A stretch of DNA of 6,198 nucleotides from positions 1-6,198 of the forward strand of contig VBLR01000176.1 in NCBI GenBank assembly GCA_005878665.1. The letters run 5' to 3'. Below the pieces are notes generated by a model. It made no database searches, was not told where the DNA came from, and saw only the letters and a program-made list of their open reading frames with translations. Below are positions 1-5,089 of this stretch, one piece after another. This stretch comes from Methanobacteriota archaeon (lineage in GTDB: Archaea > Thermoplasmatota > Thermoplasmata > RBG-16-68-12). A program made the translations under genes and the position numbers. How positions within the stretch are numbered: position 1 is the first letter of the stretch; every line of letters begins with the position of its first letter.

Positions 1-272
1 CTTCGGATCAGATACGTGTCCTCCAGGGCCGATACAAGGATCCGGGACACCGGGTATGCGAGCAACTGGGCAAGCTGGTCCGCCGGCACGATCGCGACTC
101 GATCGGACGCCGCCCCGCGCTCGAGCGCCTCGAGGACCCGCGCCTTCCCGAGGTTCCGGGCCCGGGCGTACGCCGGTTCCAGCAGAATCTCTTCGAGGCT
201 GACCTTCTCCGCGCGAATGAACGCGGACGCCTCCCGGAGGAACGGGTACTTCGCGAGGGCAGCTAGCTCCAC
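1..272 (-). CDS. priL: DNA primase large subunit PriL, N-terminal part (runs off the window)
   Basis: Non-catalytic large subunit of the archaeal/eukaryotic primase; with PriS it makes the RNA primers for DNA replication. Only the first 90 residues are in the window; the C-terminal iron-sulfur domain lies beyond it. The visible part has the family's features: an opening LAKYPFL block about residues 6-12, a helical segment rich in charged residues, and near residues 72-90 the block LLAYPVSRILVSALEDTYLI, which resembles the PriL signature of a YP-x-(A/S)-R segment followed by an aspartate and a Y-L-(I/R) stretch. The start is taken as GTG at 272, because the LAKYPF block follows at once, no ATG occurs in this frame nearby, and a TATA-like box lies about 25 bases upstream, as expected for a leaderless message. 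An ATG at 297 is in another frame. The gene follows the SnoaL-like gene after 79 bases but appears to have its own promoter. Identification is by recalled family pattern, not by a search. Confidence 0.87.
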   Translation of the reverse strand, partial: MELAALAKYPFLREASAFIRAEKVSLEEILLEPAYARARNLGKARVLEALERGAASDRVAIVPADQLAQLLAYPVSRILVSALEDTYLIR

Positions 273-293
273 GTCCGAAGGAACACCGCGGAG

Positions 294-302
294 CCATAAA
301 AG
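294..302 (-). promoter_or_regulatory. TATA-like box for priL, implying a leaderless transcript
   Basis: On the minus strand this reads CTTTTATGG inside GC-rich DNA. Its centre is about 25-26 bases upstream of the GTG at 272, the usual archaeal distance from TATA box to transcription start. Transcription would therefore start at or within a base or two of the start codon, and no SD is seen in between. The assignment rests on spacing and base composition only. Confidence 0.5.
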
Positions 303-351
303 GCCGACGCGGGGACCTGCGAAACGGGAGCTACGGATTCCGATGGGACCT

Positions 352-792
352 TCACTCGGTCTCCGGTGCGCCAGGCGGAGGCGGCGCGACGCCGAGCTGC
401 ACCATCAGGCCCGCGACGTCCCATTGTCCCCAGTGCTCGACGCTCTGACCGTTCTCGAACCGCGTGATGTCGATGCCCGAGATCGTCACTTCCTTCCCGG
501 TCGCCGGGATGCCCATGAACTCGCCGGTGTGGGTGCCCGTCATCGTCCCGCGGACGACGACCCTGTCGCCTTCCGCGATGATGTCATCAATCGTCGTGCG
601 GCCGTCGGGGAACGCGGCGCGCAGCATGAGGAACCATTGCTTCTCGCCTTCGCGGCCGGGTGGCATTCCCGGTGCGGCGGTGTGGTCGACGTAGTTCTCG
701 GCCGTCACCTTGTCAATCACGCTGATGTTGCCTCGGTTCAAAACCTCGTCGTAAAACATTCTCGCAGTCGCTTTGTTCTCCTCTTCTCCCAT
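352..792 (-). CDS. SnoaL-like ester cyclase family protein (NTF2-like fold)
   Basis: A 146-residue protein that looks like a complete SnoaL-like polyketide cyclase/ester cyclase domain. Family features are the N-terminal helix with F-Y-D-E-V-L-N-R-G (residues 13-21), the Y-V-D-H segment at 34-37, the helix around 51-61 ending in AFPDGR, the alternating hydrophobic strand G-D-R-V-V-V-R-G-T-M-T-G-T-H-T-G (75-90), E-F-M-G-I-P-A-T-G-K (91-100), and the final W-G-Q-W-D segment (121-125). Known family members range from polyketide cyclases to many uncharacterised small alpha+beta barrel proteins, so no substrate can be assigned. No polyketide genes are nearby, so a role in antibiotic synthesis is not implied. 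The C-terminal tail is rich in proline and probably disordered. ATG at 792 is supported by an AGGAG nine bases upstream and a TATA box further up. The gene appears to be its own transcription unit, upstream of priL. Confidence 0.85.
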   Translation of the reverse strand: MGEEENKATARMFYDEVLNRGNISVIDKVTAENYVDHTAAPGMPPGREGEKQWFLMLRAAFPDGRTTIDDIIAEGDRVVVRGTMTGTHTGEFMGIPATGKEVTISGIDITRFENGQSVEHWGQWDVAGLMVQLGVAPPPPGAPETE

Positions 793-801
793 GTTGTTCT
801 A

Positions 802-806
802 CTCCT
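802..806 (-). promoter_or_regulatory. Shine-Dalgarno site of the SnoaL-like gene
   Basis: AGGAG on the minus strand, nine bases before the ATG at 792. It supports that start and shows that this message has a short leader rather than being leaderless. Confidence 0.65.
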
Positions 807-840
807 GGAAACCCCTATCGTCCGCCCCAAGGACCGCTTG

Positions 841-848
841 CTATATAA
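841..848 (-). promoter_or_regulatory. TATA box in the divergent intergenic region
   Basis: TTATATAG on the minus strand is the most AT-rich octamer in the 148-base gap between the SnoaL-like gene and the glycosyltransferase gene. A transcript starting about 25 bases downstream, near 820, would have a leader of roughly 28 bases containing the AGGAG site. The core is nearly symmetrical (TATATAA on the plus strand), so it might also serve the plus-strand glycosyltransferase. That would give a leader of about 70 bases there. The minus-strand role is better supported. Confidence 0.65.
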
Positions 849-940
849 CGACGCCCGTCCGCCGCTCGCACCGCTCACAAGATCGGTTGGTTCCTCGGCA
901 TCTCGGATGTCTCATCCGAAGGTCTTTGTGGAAGCGGACA

Positions 941-2011
941 ATGAGTCGCCCGATGGAGGAACTCCGCGGATACTTCGCGGTTCATTCCCAAGGTCTCGGT
1001 CATGCGACTCGCGCCGTGGCCCTCGCTCGCGGCCTCCTCGAACGCCGGCGGGATTTGTATCTGCTCTTCCTCGCCGGGTCGCCGGCGTTGGATCTCGTCG
1101 TGGCGAACGGCTTCGATGCGCTCACGATGCCGCCCGCGCCCGATTGGCGGACGACGGATGGAGTCCTTGCGCCGGTGTGGCGGTGGTACCGAGACTACGG
1201 TCGATATCTGCGGATCGCCCGACGATTCTTGGACCGGGAGGCCGACTGGGGCTACTACTGCTTCTTGCTCTCCGACAGCGAGTTGGCTTCCGCGGGCGAG
1301 GCGATCCGACATCGGATTCCGACGGCCTTGATCCTCGATGCCACCCGCCACGACTTTGCCCGGGATCCCTTGTCCCGTTTCGTCGAAGGCCCCGCGAACT
1401 TCTGGGCCTCTCGCATTGCGCGAAAGGCCGAGCTCGTCCTCGCCGCGGAGTCCGCGCCAGACTGGCCGAACGTCCGTCGCATCGGGCCCATCGTCCGAGG
1501 GTTCAGTGCGTCGCGCGAGAAACTCCGAGAGGATTTTGTGTTCCGGAAGAAGACGATCCTCGTCACCGTCGGAGGCACCGCGGTCGGTGAATTCCTGATT
1601 CGCGAGGCGGTTCGCGCATTCCACGCGTTGAAACTGGAAGATGTCTCGATGGTCGTCGTGAGCGGCCCGAAGCTGAAAGTGGACTCGGAATCCGGCGTGT
1701 ACACGTACGGATTCTTGCCGAACCTCCAGGACTACGTCCTGGCGGCGGACCTCGTCATCACGACCGCGGGCAAGGGAACGGTGAACGAAGCGCTCGCCGC
1801 CGGGACCCCGGTGATTGCGATTCCGCCGGAGGGCCACGCCGAAGCCGAACGAAATGCCGCGGCCCTCGGCTACCAACACGGTGACATCCACCGTTTGAAG
1901 GAGCTGATTCCCCAGAAGCTCGCCCTCGGGCGTCTTCCGCCGCAGCCGACCGGCAACGATCGGGCGATCGGATTCTTGATCGACTTCCTTGAACGAATGG
2001 CGAATGCCTAG
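941..2011 (+). CDS. MurG/MJ1255-like glycosyltransferase (GT-B fold)
   Basis: A 356-residue, apparently cytosolic or membrane-associated glycosyltransferase of the two-Rossmann-domain GT-B type. The N-terminal domain opens with a beta strand and the loop G-L-G-H-A-T-R (residues 18-24), matching the acceptor-side glycine-rich loop of MurG-like enzymes and of the archaeal MJ1255 family. The C-terminal domain begins with V-T-V-G-G-T-A (about 208-214). It carries the nucleotide-sugar binding region T-A-G-K-G-T-V-N-E-A-L-A-A-G-T-P (about 275-290) followed by A-E-R-N-A-A (about 302-307). Donor and acceptor cannot be read from the sequence; surface glycolipid or glycan synthesis is a family-based guess. 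Length fits the family. ATG at 941 is chosen for its weak GGAAG seven bases upstream; ATG at 953 is equally close to the first strand and cannot be excluded. The open frame continues upstream to 773, but that part overlaps the SnoaL-like gene start and is not family-like. It is the only plus-strand gene here and has no neighbouring partner enzymes. Confidence 0.82.
   Translation: MSRPMEELRGYFAVHSQGLGHATRAVALARGLLERRRDLYLLFLAGSPALDLVVANGFDALTMPPAPDWRTTDGVLAPVWRWYRDYGRYLRIARRFLDREADWGYYCFLLSDSELASAGEAIRHRIPTALILDATRHDFARDPLSRFVEGPANFWASRIARKAELVLAAESAPDWPNVRRIGPIVRGFSASREKLREDFVFRKKTILVTVGGTAVGEFLIREAVRAFHALKLEDVSMVVVSGPKLKVDSESGVYTYGFLPNLQDYVLAADLVITTAGKGTVNEALAAGTPVIAIPPEGHAEAERNAAALGYQHGDIHRLKELIPQKLALGRLPPQPTGNDRAIGFLIDFLERMANA
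2008..2011. other. Shared CTAG: stop codons of two convergent genes
   Basis: The tetranucleotide CTAG is self-complementary. Bases 2009-2011 are the TAG of the plus-strand glycosyltransferase and bases 2010-2008 are the TAG of the minus-strand oxidase. The two genes therefore overlap tail to tail by four bases, with no intergenic terminator between them; any termination signal must lie inside the opposite gene. Confidence 0.9.
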
Positions 2012-3093
2012 CCCGCCCGTAGGACCAGGCTTGACTCGATATCCTTCAGTGTCGCGCAGCCCGCAAGCGCCATCGCCGTGTCGAGCTCCGTGCGCAGCTC
2101 GTCCAGCACGGCCCGGACTCCATCCGCGCCGCCCAAGGCGAGACCCCAGAGCACCGGACGACCGACGAAGACCGCCTTCGCCCCGAGGGCGAGGGCCTTC
2201 AACACATCCGTGCCGCGTCGGATTCCTCCGTCGAGGTAGACTTCGATCCGTCCCCGGACCGCCGCGACGACCTCGGGCAACGCGTCGAGGCTCCCCAGGG
2301 TCGAATCGAGTTGTCGGCCGCCGTGGTTCGATACGACGATCCCCGCGATTCCGTGGTCGACCGCGAGGACCGCATCTTCCGCCGTCATGATTCCTTTGAC
2401 GACGAGCGGGAGAGGGCTGATTGATTTCAGCCAATCGACATCGTCCCAGGTGAGCGATGAATCGAGGAGATCCGTCACGTACTGGGCAAAGGCGGAGCCT
2501 TGCTCTACCTCCGGCATCCCATCGAGACCGGCCGGTTTCAGATTCGCGATTCCGAACCCCGGCGGAAGGGTGAAGGCGTTTCGCTCGTCCCGCTCGCGAC
2601 GGCCAAGGACCGGTGTGTCGGCTGTGAGGCAAAGCGCCTTGTAGCCCGCCTTGACCGCGCGGTTGACGAGCTCCTCCGTGACGGCGCGGTCCTTATACAC
2701 ATAGAGCTGGAACCATCGAGGAGCGTCCGCCGCGGCGGCGATCTCCTCCAAGGGTTTCGTCGAGACCGTGCTGGCGATGAGAATCGTTTCCGCGGCCGCG
2801 CTCCCCCGCGCAGTCGCGACCTCGCCTTCAGGATGGACCAGGGCGTGGAACGAGGTGGGCGCGACGCACACCGGCATCGACACCCGCTCTCCGAGGAGGA
2901 CGGTCTTCGTGTCGCGCTTCGAGACGTCCCGGAGGACCCGGGGCCGCAGCGCCCACCGTCCGAACGCTTCGCGATTCCGTCGAAGGGTCACCTCGTCTTC
3001 GGCGCCGCCCGCAATGTAATCAAAGATCGCCCGAGGCACCTTCGCCCGTGCCATGTCCTCGAGCTCGAGGAGGTTCGTGAACCGGACCGCCAC
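2008..3093 (-). CDS. FMN-dependent alpha-hydroxy-acid oxidase/dehydrogenase
   Basis: A 361-residue TIM-barrel flavoprotein that oxidises a 2-hydroxy acid (lactate, glycolate or similar) to the 2-keto acid using FMN. Residues matching the catalytic set of plant glycolate oxidase are all visible: Y26 in FDYIAGGAEDE, Y131 in QLYVYKDR, D159 and R166 in TADTPVLGRRERD, K233 in VVKG, and H257 and R260 in SNHGGRQLD. FMN phosphate-binding segments are DGGIRRGTDV (288-297) and GRPVLWGLALGG (311-322). Length is normal for the soluble family, with no signal peptide, membrane segment or cytochrome domain, so the electron acceptor (oxygen or a carrier) is open. The intact histidine and arginine argue against type 2 isopentenyl diphosphate isomerase, a related fold. 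Start is GTG at 3093; no SD is seen, and an in-frame ATG 13 codons in would cut off the first helix. It lies 48 bases after the zinc-ribbon gene and may be read from the same transcript or from its own weak promoter. Confidence 0.9.
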   Translation of the reverse strand: MAVRFTNLLELEDMARAKVPRAIFDYIAGGAEDEVTLRRNREAFGRWALRPRVLRDVSKRDTKTVLLGERVSMPVCVAPTSFHALVHPEGEVATARGSAAAETILIASTVSTKPLEEIAAAADAPRWFQLYVYKDRAVTEELVNRAVKAGYKALCLTADTPVLGRRERDERNAFTLPPGFGIANLKPAGLDGMPEVEQGSAFAQYVTDLLDSSLTWDDVDWLKSISPLPLVVKGIMTAEDAVLAVDHGIAGIVVSNHGGRQLDSTLGSLDALPEVVAAVRGRIEVYLDGGIRRGTDVLKALALGAKAVFVGRPVLWGLALGGADGVRAVLDELRTELDTAMALAGCATLKDIESSLVLRAG

Positions 3094-3141
3094 GCCGACG
3101 CGAATCGGTCCGCGCCCTTAGCCCTTTGTCCCGGACCTCGT

Positions 3142-3429
3142 CTAGGGGAATTGGGCACCGCAGTTCGAGCAAAACGTTGCCGTCAAATCGCTCCTCTTAC
3201 CGCAGGATCGGCAGAGTTTTGGCGACCTTTCTCCGTTTCCATCGATTGTCCTGGCGGACCTCGGTCCGGGCGCGCCGCCGCGCTGACTGTTGCCGAACAA
3301 CCCGATCAGCAGTTCGATGGGACCGAAGATGAGGGCTCCGATACAGATGAACGGGAAAGACGGGGTCATTAGCGTCACGAGCCCCGCGATCGTGAAGAAA
3401 CCTCCGATGAGGACATGGCGGACGATCAA
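3142..3429 (-). CDS. Small membrane protein with C-terminal zinc ribbon
   Basis: A 95-residue protein of unknown function. Residues about 5-46 are almost all hydrophobic, broken by a TPSFP turn at 22-26, giving two predicted membrane helices. A glycine/arginine-rich linker (about 47-70) follows. The C-terminus has four cysteines at 73, 76, 87 and 90 (CxxC, ten residues, CxxC), each pair followed by glycine: a typical one-knuckle-pair zinc ribbon ending in CGAQFP. This layout, a membrane anchor plus a soluble zinc ribbon, is common among small archaeal proteins and does not indicate a substrate. The start is TTG at 3429, chosen because GGGGGGAG lies just upstream and because the only nearby ATG (residue 21) would remove the first helix. 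It sits 53 bases after the adenosyltransferase gene with no obvious TATA box, so it is probably cotranscribed with the cobalamin genes. Confidence 0.72.
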   Translation of the reverse strand: MIVRHVLIGGFFTIAGLVTLMTPSFPFICIGALIFGPIELLIGLFGNSQRGGAPGPRSARTIDGNGERSPKLCRSCGKRSDLTATFCSNCGAQFP

Positions 3430-3432
3430 ACG

Positions 3433-3440
3433 CTCCCCCC
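3433..3440 (-). promoter_or_regulatory. Purine-rich ribosome binding site deciding the TTG start
   Basis: GGGGGGAG on the minus strand ends three bases before TTG at 3429, with its G-run six bases away. It is an imperfect match to the archaeal SD. It is the main argument for the unusual TTG start of the zinc-ribbon protein. Confidence 0.45.
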
Positions 3441-3482
3441 GATGTGATGATGGTCGAGAGACGAGATGAAGCCTTGCCCCGC

Positions 3483-4028
3483 CTATCCCGTGTACGTCGG
3501 GTGCTCCGGCCTCTTCCTCTGTTTCTGCTGCGCCCAGACCGCCATCTGGTAGAGGAGAGACGAGAGGCGGTTCATGTACCGGAGCAAATCCGGATTCAGG
3601 GCCTCTTGTTTGGAGAGCGCGACGACCCGACGCTCGGCGCGTCGGGCAACCGTGCGGGCCCAGTGAAGTCGCGCGAGTGATTCGGAACCGCGCGGGAGGA
3701 TGAACTCTGTGATCTTGCCGACATCGAGGGCCTGGATGGCGTCCTCGAGTCGCGCCACGTGGATCGACGTGATCTGGGGGACCTTCGTCCGCTCCGAGGA
3801 CCGGGTCATCGCGAGCTCCGCGCCGACCGTGAAGAGGTCGTCCTGAATCTTCGAGAGGAGGTCCCGGGTTCGCCGGTCGCGCTGGGCGGCCATCGCGAGG
3901 CCGATCACCGCATTGAGTTCGTCGACGGCCCCCATCGCCTCGATTCGCGGGTCATCCTTCGAGACGCGTTCCGGCCCGAGGAGACCGGTCTCACCGGCGT
4001 CCCCGCGACGGGTGTAGAGCTTCGCCAT
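3483..4028 (-). CDS. Cob(I)alamin adenosyltransferase, PduO type
   Basis: A 181-residue ATP:corrinoid adenosyltransferase that transfers the 5'-deoxyadenosyl group of ATP to cob(I)alamin to form adenosylcobalamin. The PduO-family blocks appear in order: the N-terminal ATP loop Y-T-R-R-G-D-A-G-E-T-G-L (residues 5-16), G-A-V-D-E-L-N-A (33-40), I-Q-D-D-L-F-T-V-G-A-E-L-A (61-73), F-I-L-P-R-G-S-E (109-116), the basic helix A-R-T-V-A-R-R-A-E-R (124-133), and Y-M-N-R-L-S-S-L-L-Y (151-160). In the last block the family usually has N-R-L-S-D; here the aspartate is serine (157). The true start is ATG at 4028, where the ATP loop begins at residue 5; a longer open frame upstream lies inside the next gene. 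The ATG overlaps the stop of the BtuF-like gene as TGATG, and GGGTGA precedes it by four bases, so the two are translationally coupled. The product serves adenosylcobalamin-dependent enzymes not in this window. Confidence 0.92.
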   Translation of the reverse strand: MAKLYTRRGDAGETGLLGPERVSKDDPRIEAMGAVDELNAVIGLAMAAQRDRRTRDLLSKIQDDLFTVGAELAMTRSSERTKVPQITSIHVARLEDAIQALDVGKITEFILPRGSESLARLHWARTVARRAERRVVALSKQEALNPDLLRYMNRLSSLLYQMAVWAQQKQRKRPEHPTYTG

Positions 4029-4942
4029 CAGCTCACCCGCGCCGCCGCGGCGGCATCCGGCGGTTTCGAGAAGAGTTCTGGCTGCACGACGTGGGCGAGG
4101 ATCTCCAATCCGTCGACGAGCCTCGGCCCGGGTCGGTTGAAGTAGCTCGAGCCGTCCACGATCCACACCCGGTCGGCGCGCGCCGCGGGTAATTTGGCCC
4201 ACCACCGCGCCGCCGTGACGACCGGGGCCTCGTCGCGTGTCCGATTGAGATCGAAACCGCACGGCATCAGCACCGCGACGTCAGGCGAGGCCATCACGAT
4301 CTCGTCCGGTTCCACTCGGCGGGACTTCTCTCCCGTCCTCCCAAGGACGTCAATGCCTCCCGCGAGGGCGACCATCTCCGGCACCCAGTGGCCGCCGAGG
4401 AACAGCGGATCGAGCCACTCGAGGCACACGGTCTTCGGATGGGCGAGCGCGGTCGACGCACGTTCGAGCACGCGGTCGATGCGCTCTCGGAGCGCCGCGA
4501 CGAGTTCGACCGCTCGCGCTTCGATCCCGCAAGCGCGGCCCACGCGGAGGATGTCCTGGAGCATGTCTTCCAACCGATGTGGATCCAGGGATTCGATGAC
4601 GGGCGTCCAAGGGAGTCTCCTCGCGACGTCCTCGACATCGCCGAGCGTCGGGGCGCAGACGTCGCACAGGCCTTGCGTGAGAATCAGGTCGGGGCCCGAG
4701 GCGCGGAGCGCGGACTCGTCGACTTGATACAGGGCGCCGCCGGAACGGATCCGTTCTCCAACCATGCGGCTCGTGTCACCGCTCGTCTTGCCGTCATATT
4801 GCAAAAGGGCATGGCTTACGATCGGTTTCTCCCGGACCGCATGCGGATAGTCGCATTCCGGCGATACGCCGACGAGGTCATCGCCGAGGCCCAACGCGAA
4901 ACAGATTTCGGTCGCCGCGGGGAGAAGAGAGACAATCCTCAT
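4028..4942 (-). CDS. BtuF-like cobalamin-binding protein without signal peptide
   Basis: A 304-residue protein with the two-lobed fold of class III solute-binding proteins (BtuF/FhuD type). Family features: opening strand R-I-V-S-L-L-P-A-A-T-E-I (2-13), L-V-G-V-S-P-E-C-D-Y-P (23-33), the cysteine pair L-C-D-V-C-A-P (about 92-98), D-P-H-R-L-E-D-M-L (about 120-128), and E-W-L-D-P-L-F-L-G-G-H-W-V-P-E-M (about 174-189), all typical of the proteins annotated as cobalamin-binding. Unlike true BtuF there is no signal peptide or lipobox: the mature fold begins at residue 2, so the protein should be cytosolic. Neither a BtuC permease nor a BtuD ATPase gene is present. It overlaps the adenosyltransferase gene by one base, which supports a role in holding corrinoid for adenosylation, though that is inference. 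The alanine-rich C-terminal tail is probably disordered. ATG at 4942 has no SD; the message probably has a very short leader. Confidence 0.87.
   Translation of the reverse strand: MRIVSLLPAATEICFALGLGDDLVGVSPECDYPHAVREKPIVSHALLQYDGKTSGDTSRMVGERIRSGGALYQVDESALRASGPDLILTQGLCDVCAPTLGDVEDVARRLPWTPVIESLDPHRLEDMLQDILRVGRACGIEARAVELVAALRERIDRVLERASTALAHPKTVCLEWLDPLFLGGHWVPEMVALAGGIDVLGRTGEKSRRVEPDEIVMASPDVAVLMPCGFDLNRTRDEAPVVTAARWWAKLPAARADRVWIVDGSSYFNRPGPRLVDGLEILAHVVQPELFSKPPDAAAAARVS
4033..4038 (-). promoter_or_regulatory. Internal Shine-Dalgarno for the adenosyltransferase
   Basis: GGGTGA on the minus strand, inside the last codons of the BtuF-like gene and four bases before the ATG at 4028. 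Together with the TGATG stop/start overlap it indicates coupled translation and fixes the adenosyltransferase start. Confidence 0.55.
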
Positions 4943-4973
4943 CGGAGTCGGCGGGCCGGATAGCGGACGGACC

Positions 4974-4982
4974 CCTAAAAGG
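4974..4982 (-). promoter_or_regulatory. Candidate TATA box for the cobalamin operon
   Basis: CCTTTTAGG on the minus strand, centred about 36 bases before the ATG at 4942. It would place the transcript start near 4953 and give a leader of about ten bases. It resembles the CTTTTATGG box before priL. An alternative is the TATA within the palindrome GCCTATAGGC at 5022-5031, which would give a leader near 60 bases. I see no B12-box-like element of a cobalamin riboswitch in the gap 4943-5080. Confidence 0.4.
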
Positions 4983-5047
4983 GTTCTTCAAGGTCGGTCG
5001 ACGGATGCCGCAAGGCGACTTGCCTATAGGCTTTCACTTTCTTGAAT

Positions 5048-5089
5048 CCCAAGAAGAAAAGAAGGAAGGGCCGGGTTGATTCACCCGGC
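5048..5089 (-). terminator. Hairpin plus pyrimidine tract ending the proteasome operon
   Basis: Bases 5070-5076 (GCCGGGT) and 5083-5089 (ACCCGGC) form a perfect seven-base-pair GC-rich stem around a six-base loop. The stem overlaps the last codons and the stop of the alpha gene. In the minus-strand direction it is followed at once by a run of C and T (5069 to about 5051) with the core TTCTTTTCTTCTT. Hairpin plus U-rich tract resembles an intrinsic terminator; in archaea the U-rich tract alone is the usual signal. Confidence 0.65.

Noticed and set aside
352..792. The SnoaL-like gene as a marker of a polyketide biosynthesis cluster
   Set aside because: No polyketide synthase or tailoring genes are nearby. 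The family is broad and the neighbours are housekeeping genes.
773..940. A 56-codon N-terminal extension of the glycosyltransferase
   Set aside because: It overlaps the start of the SnoaL-like gene and the divergent promoter, has no family-like sequence, and the glycine-rich loop already sits at a normal distance from ATG 941.
16..1590. A 524-codon open frame on the plus strand
   Set aside because: It runs antisense to priL and the SnoaL-like gene and out of frame through the glycosyltransferase. Its product is arginine-rich, low-complexity and unlike any family; this is typical of stop-poor GC-rich DNA.
875..2632. A 585-codon open frame on the minus strand
   Set aside because: It is antisense to the glycosyltransferase and out of frame in the oxidase, both well-recognised families. 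Its composition (glycine/arginine-rich) marks it as a shadow frame.
3056..3071. A perfect 16-base palindrome (TCCTCGAGCTCGAGGA) near the start of the oxidase gene
   Set aside because: It falls in codons for alternating leucine and glutamate using preferred GC-rich codons, which produces such symmetry by chance; there is no partner copy in the window.
4029..4262. An N-terminal extension of the adenosyltransferase
   Set aside because: It lies wholly inside the BtuF-like gene in another frame. The PduO ATP loop begins directly after ATG 4028, and that ATG has its own SD.
4943..5080. A possible cobalamin riboswitch upstream of the BtuF-like gene
   Set aside because: No B12-box-like conserved stretch is visible on the minus strand, and the probable leader from the nearest TATA-like element is only about ten bases.
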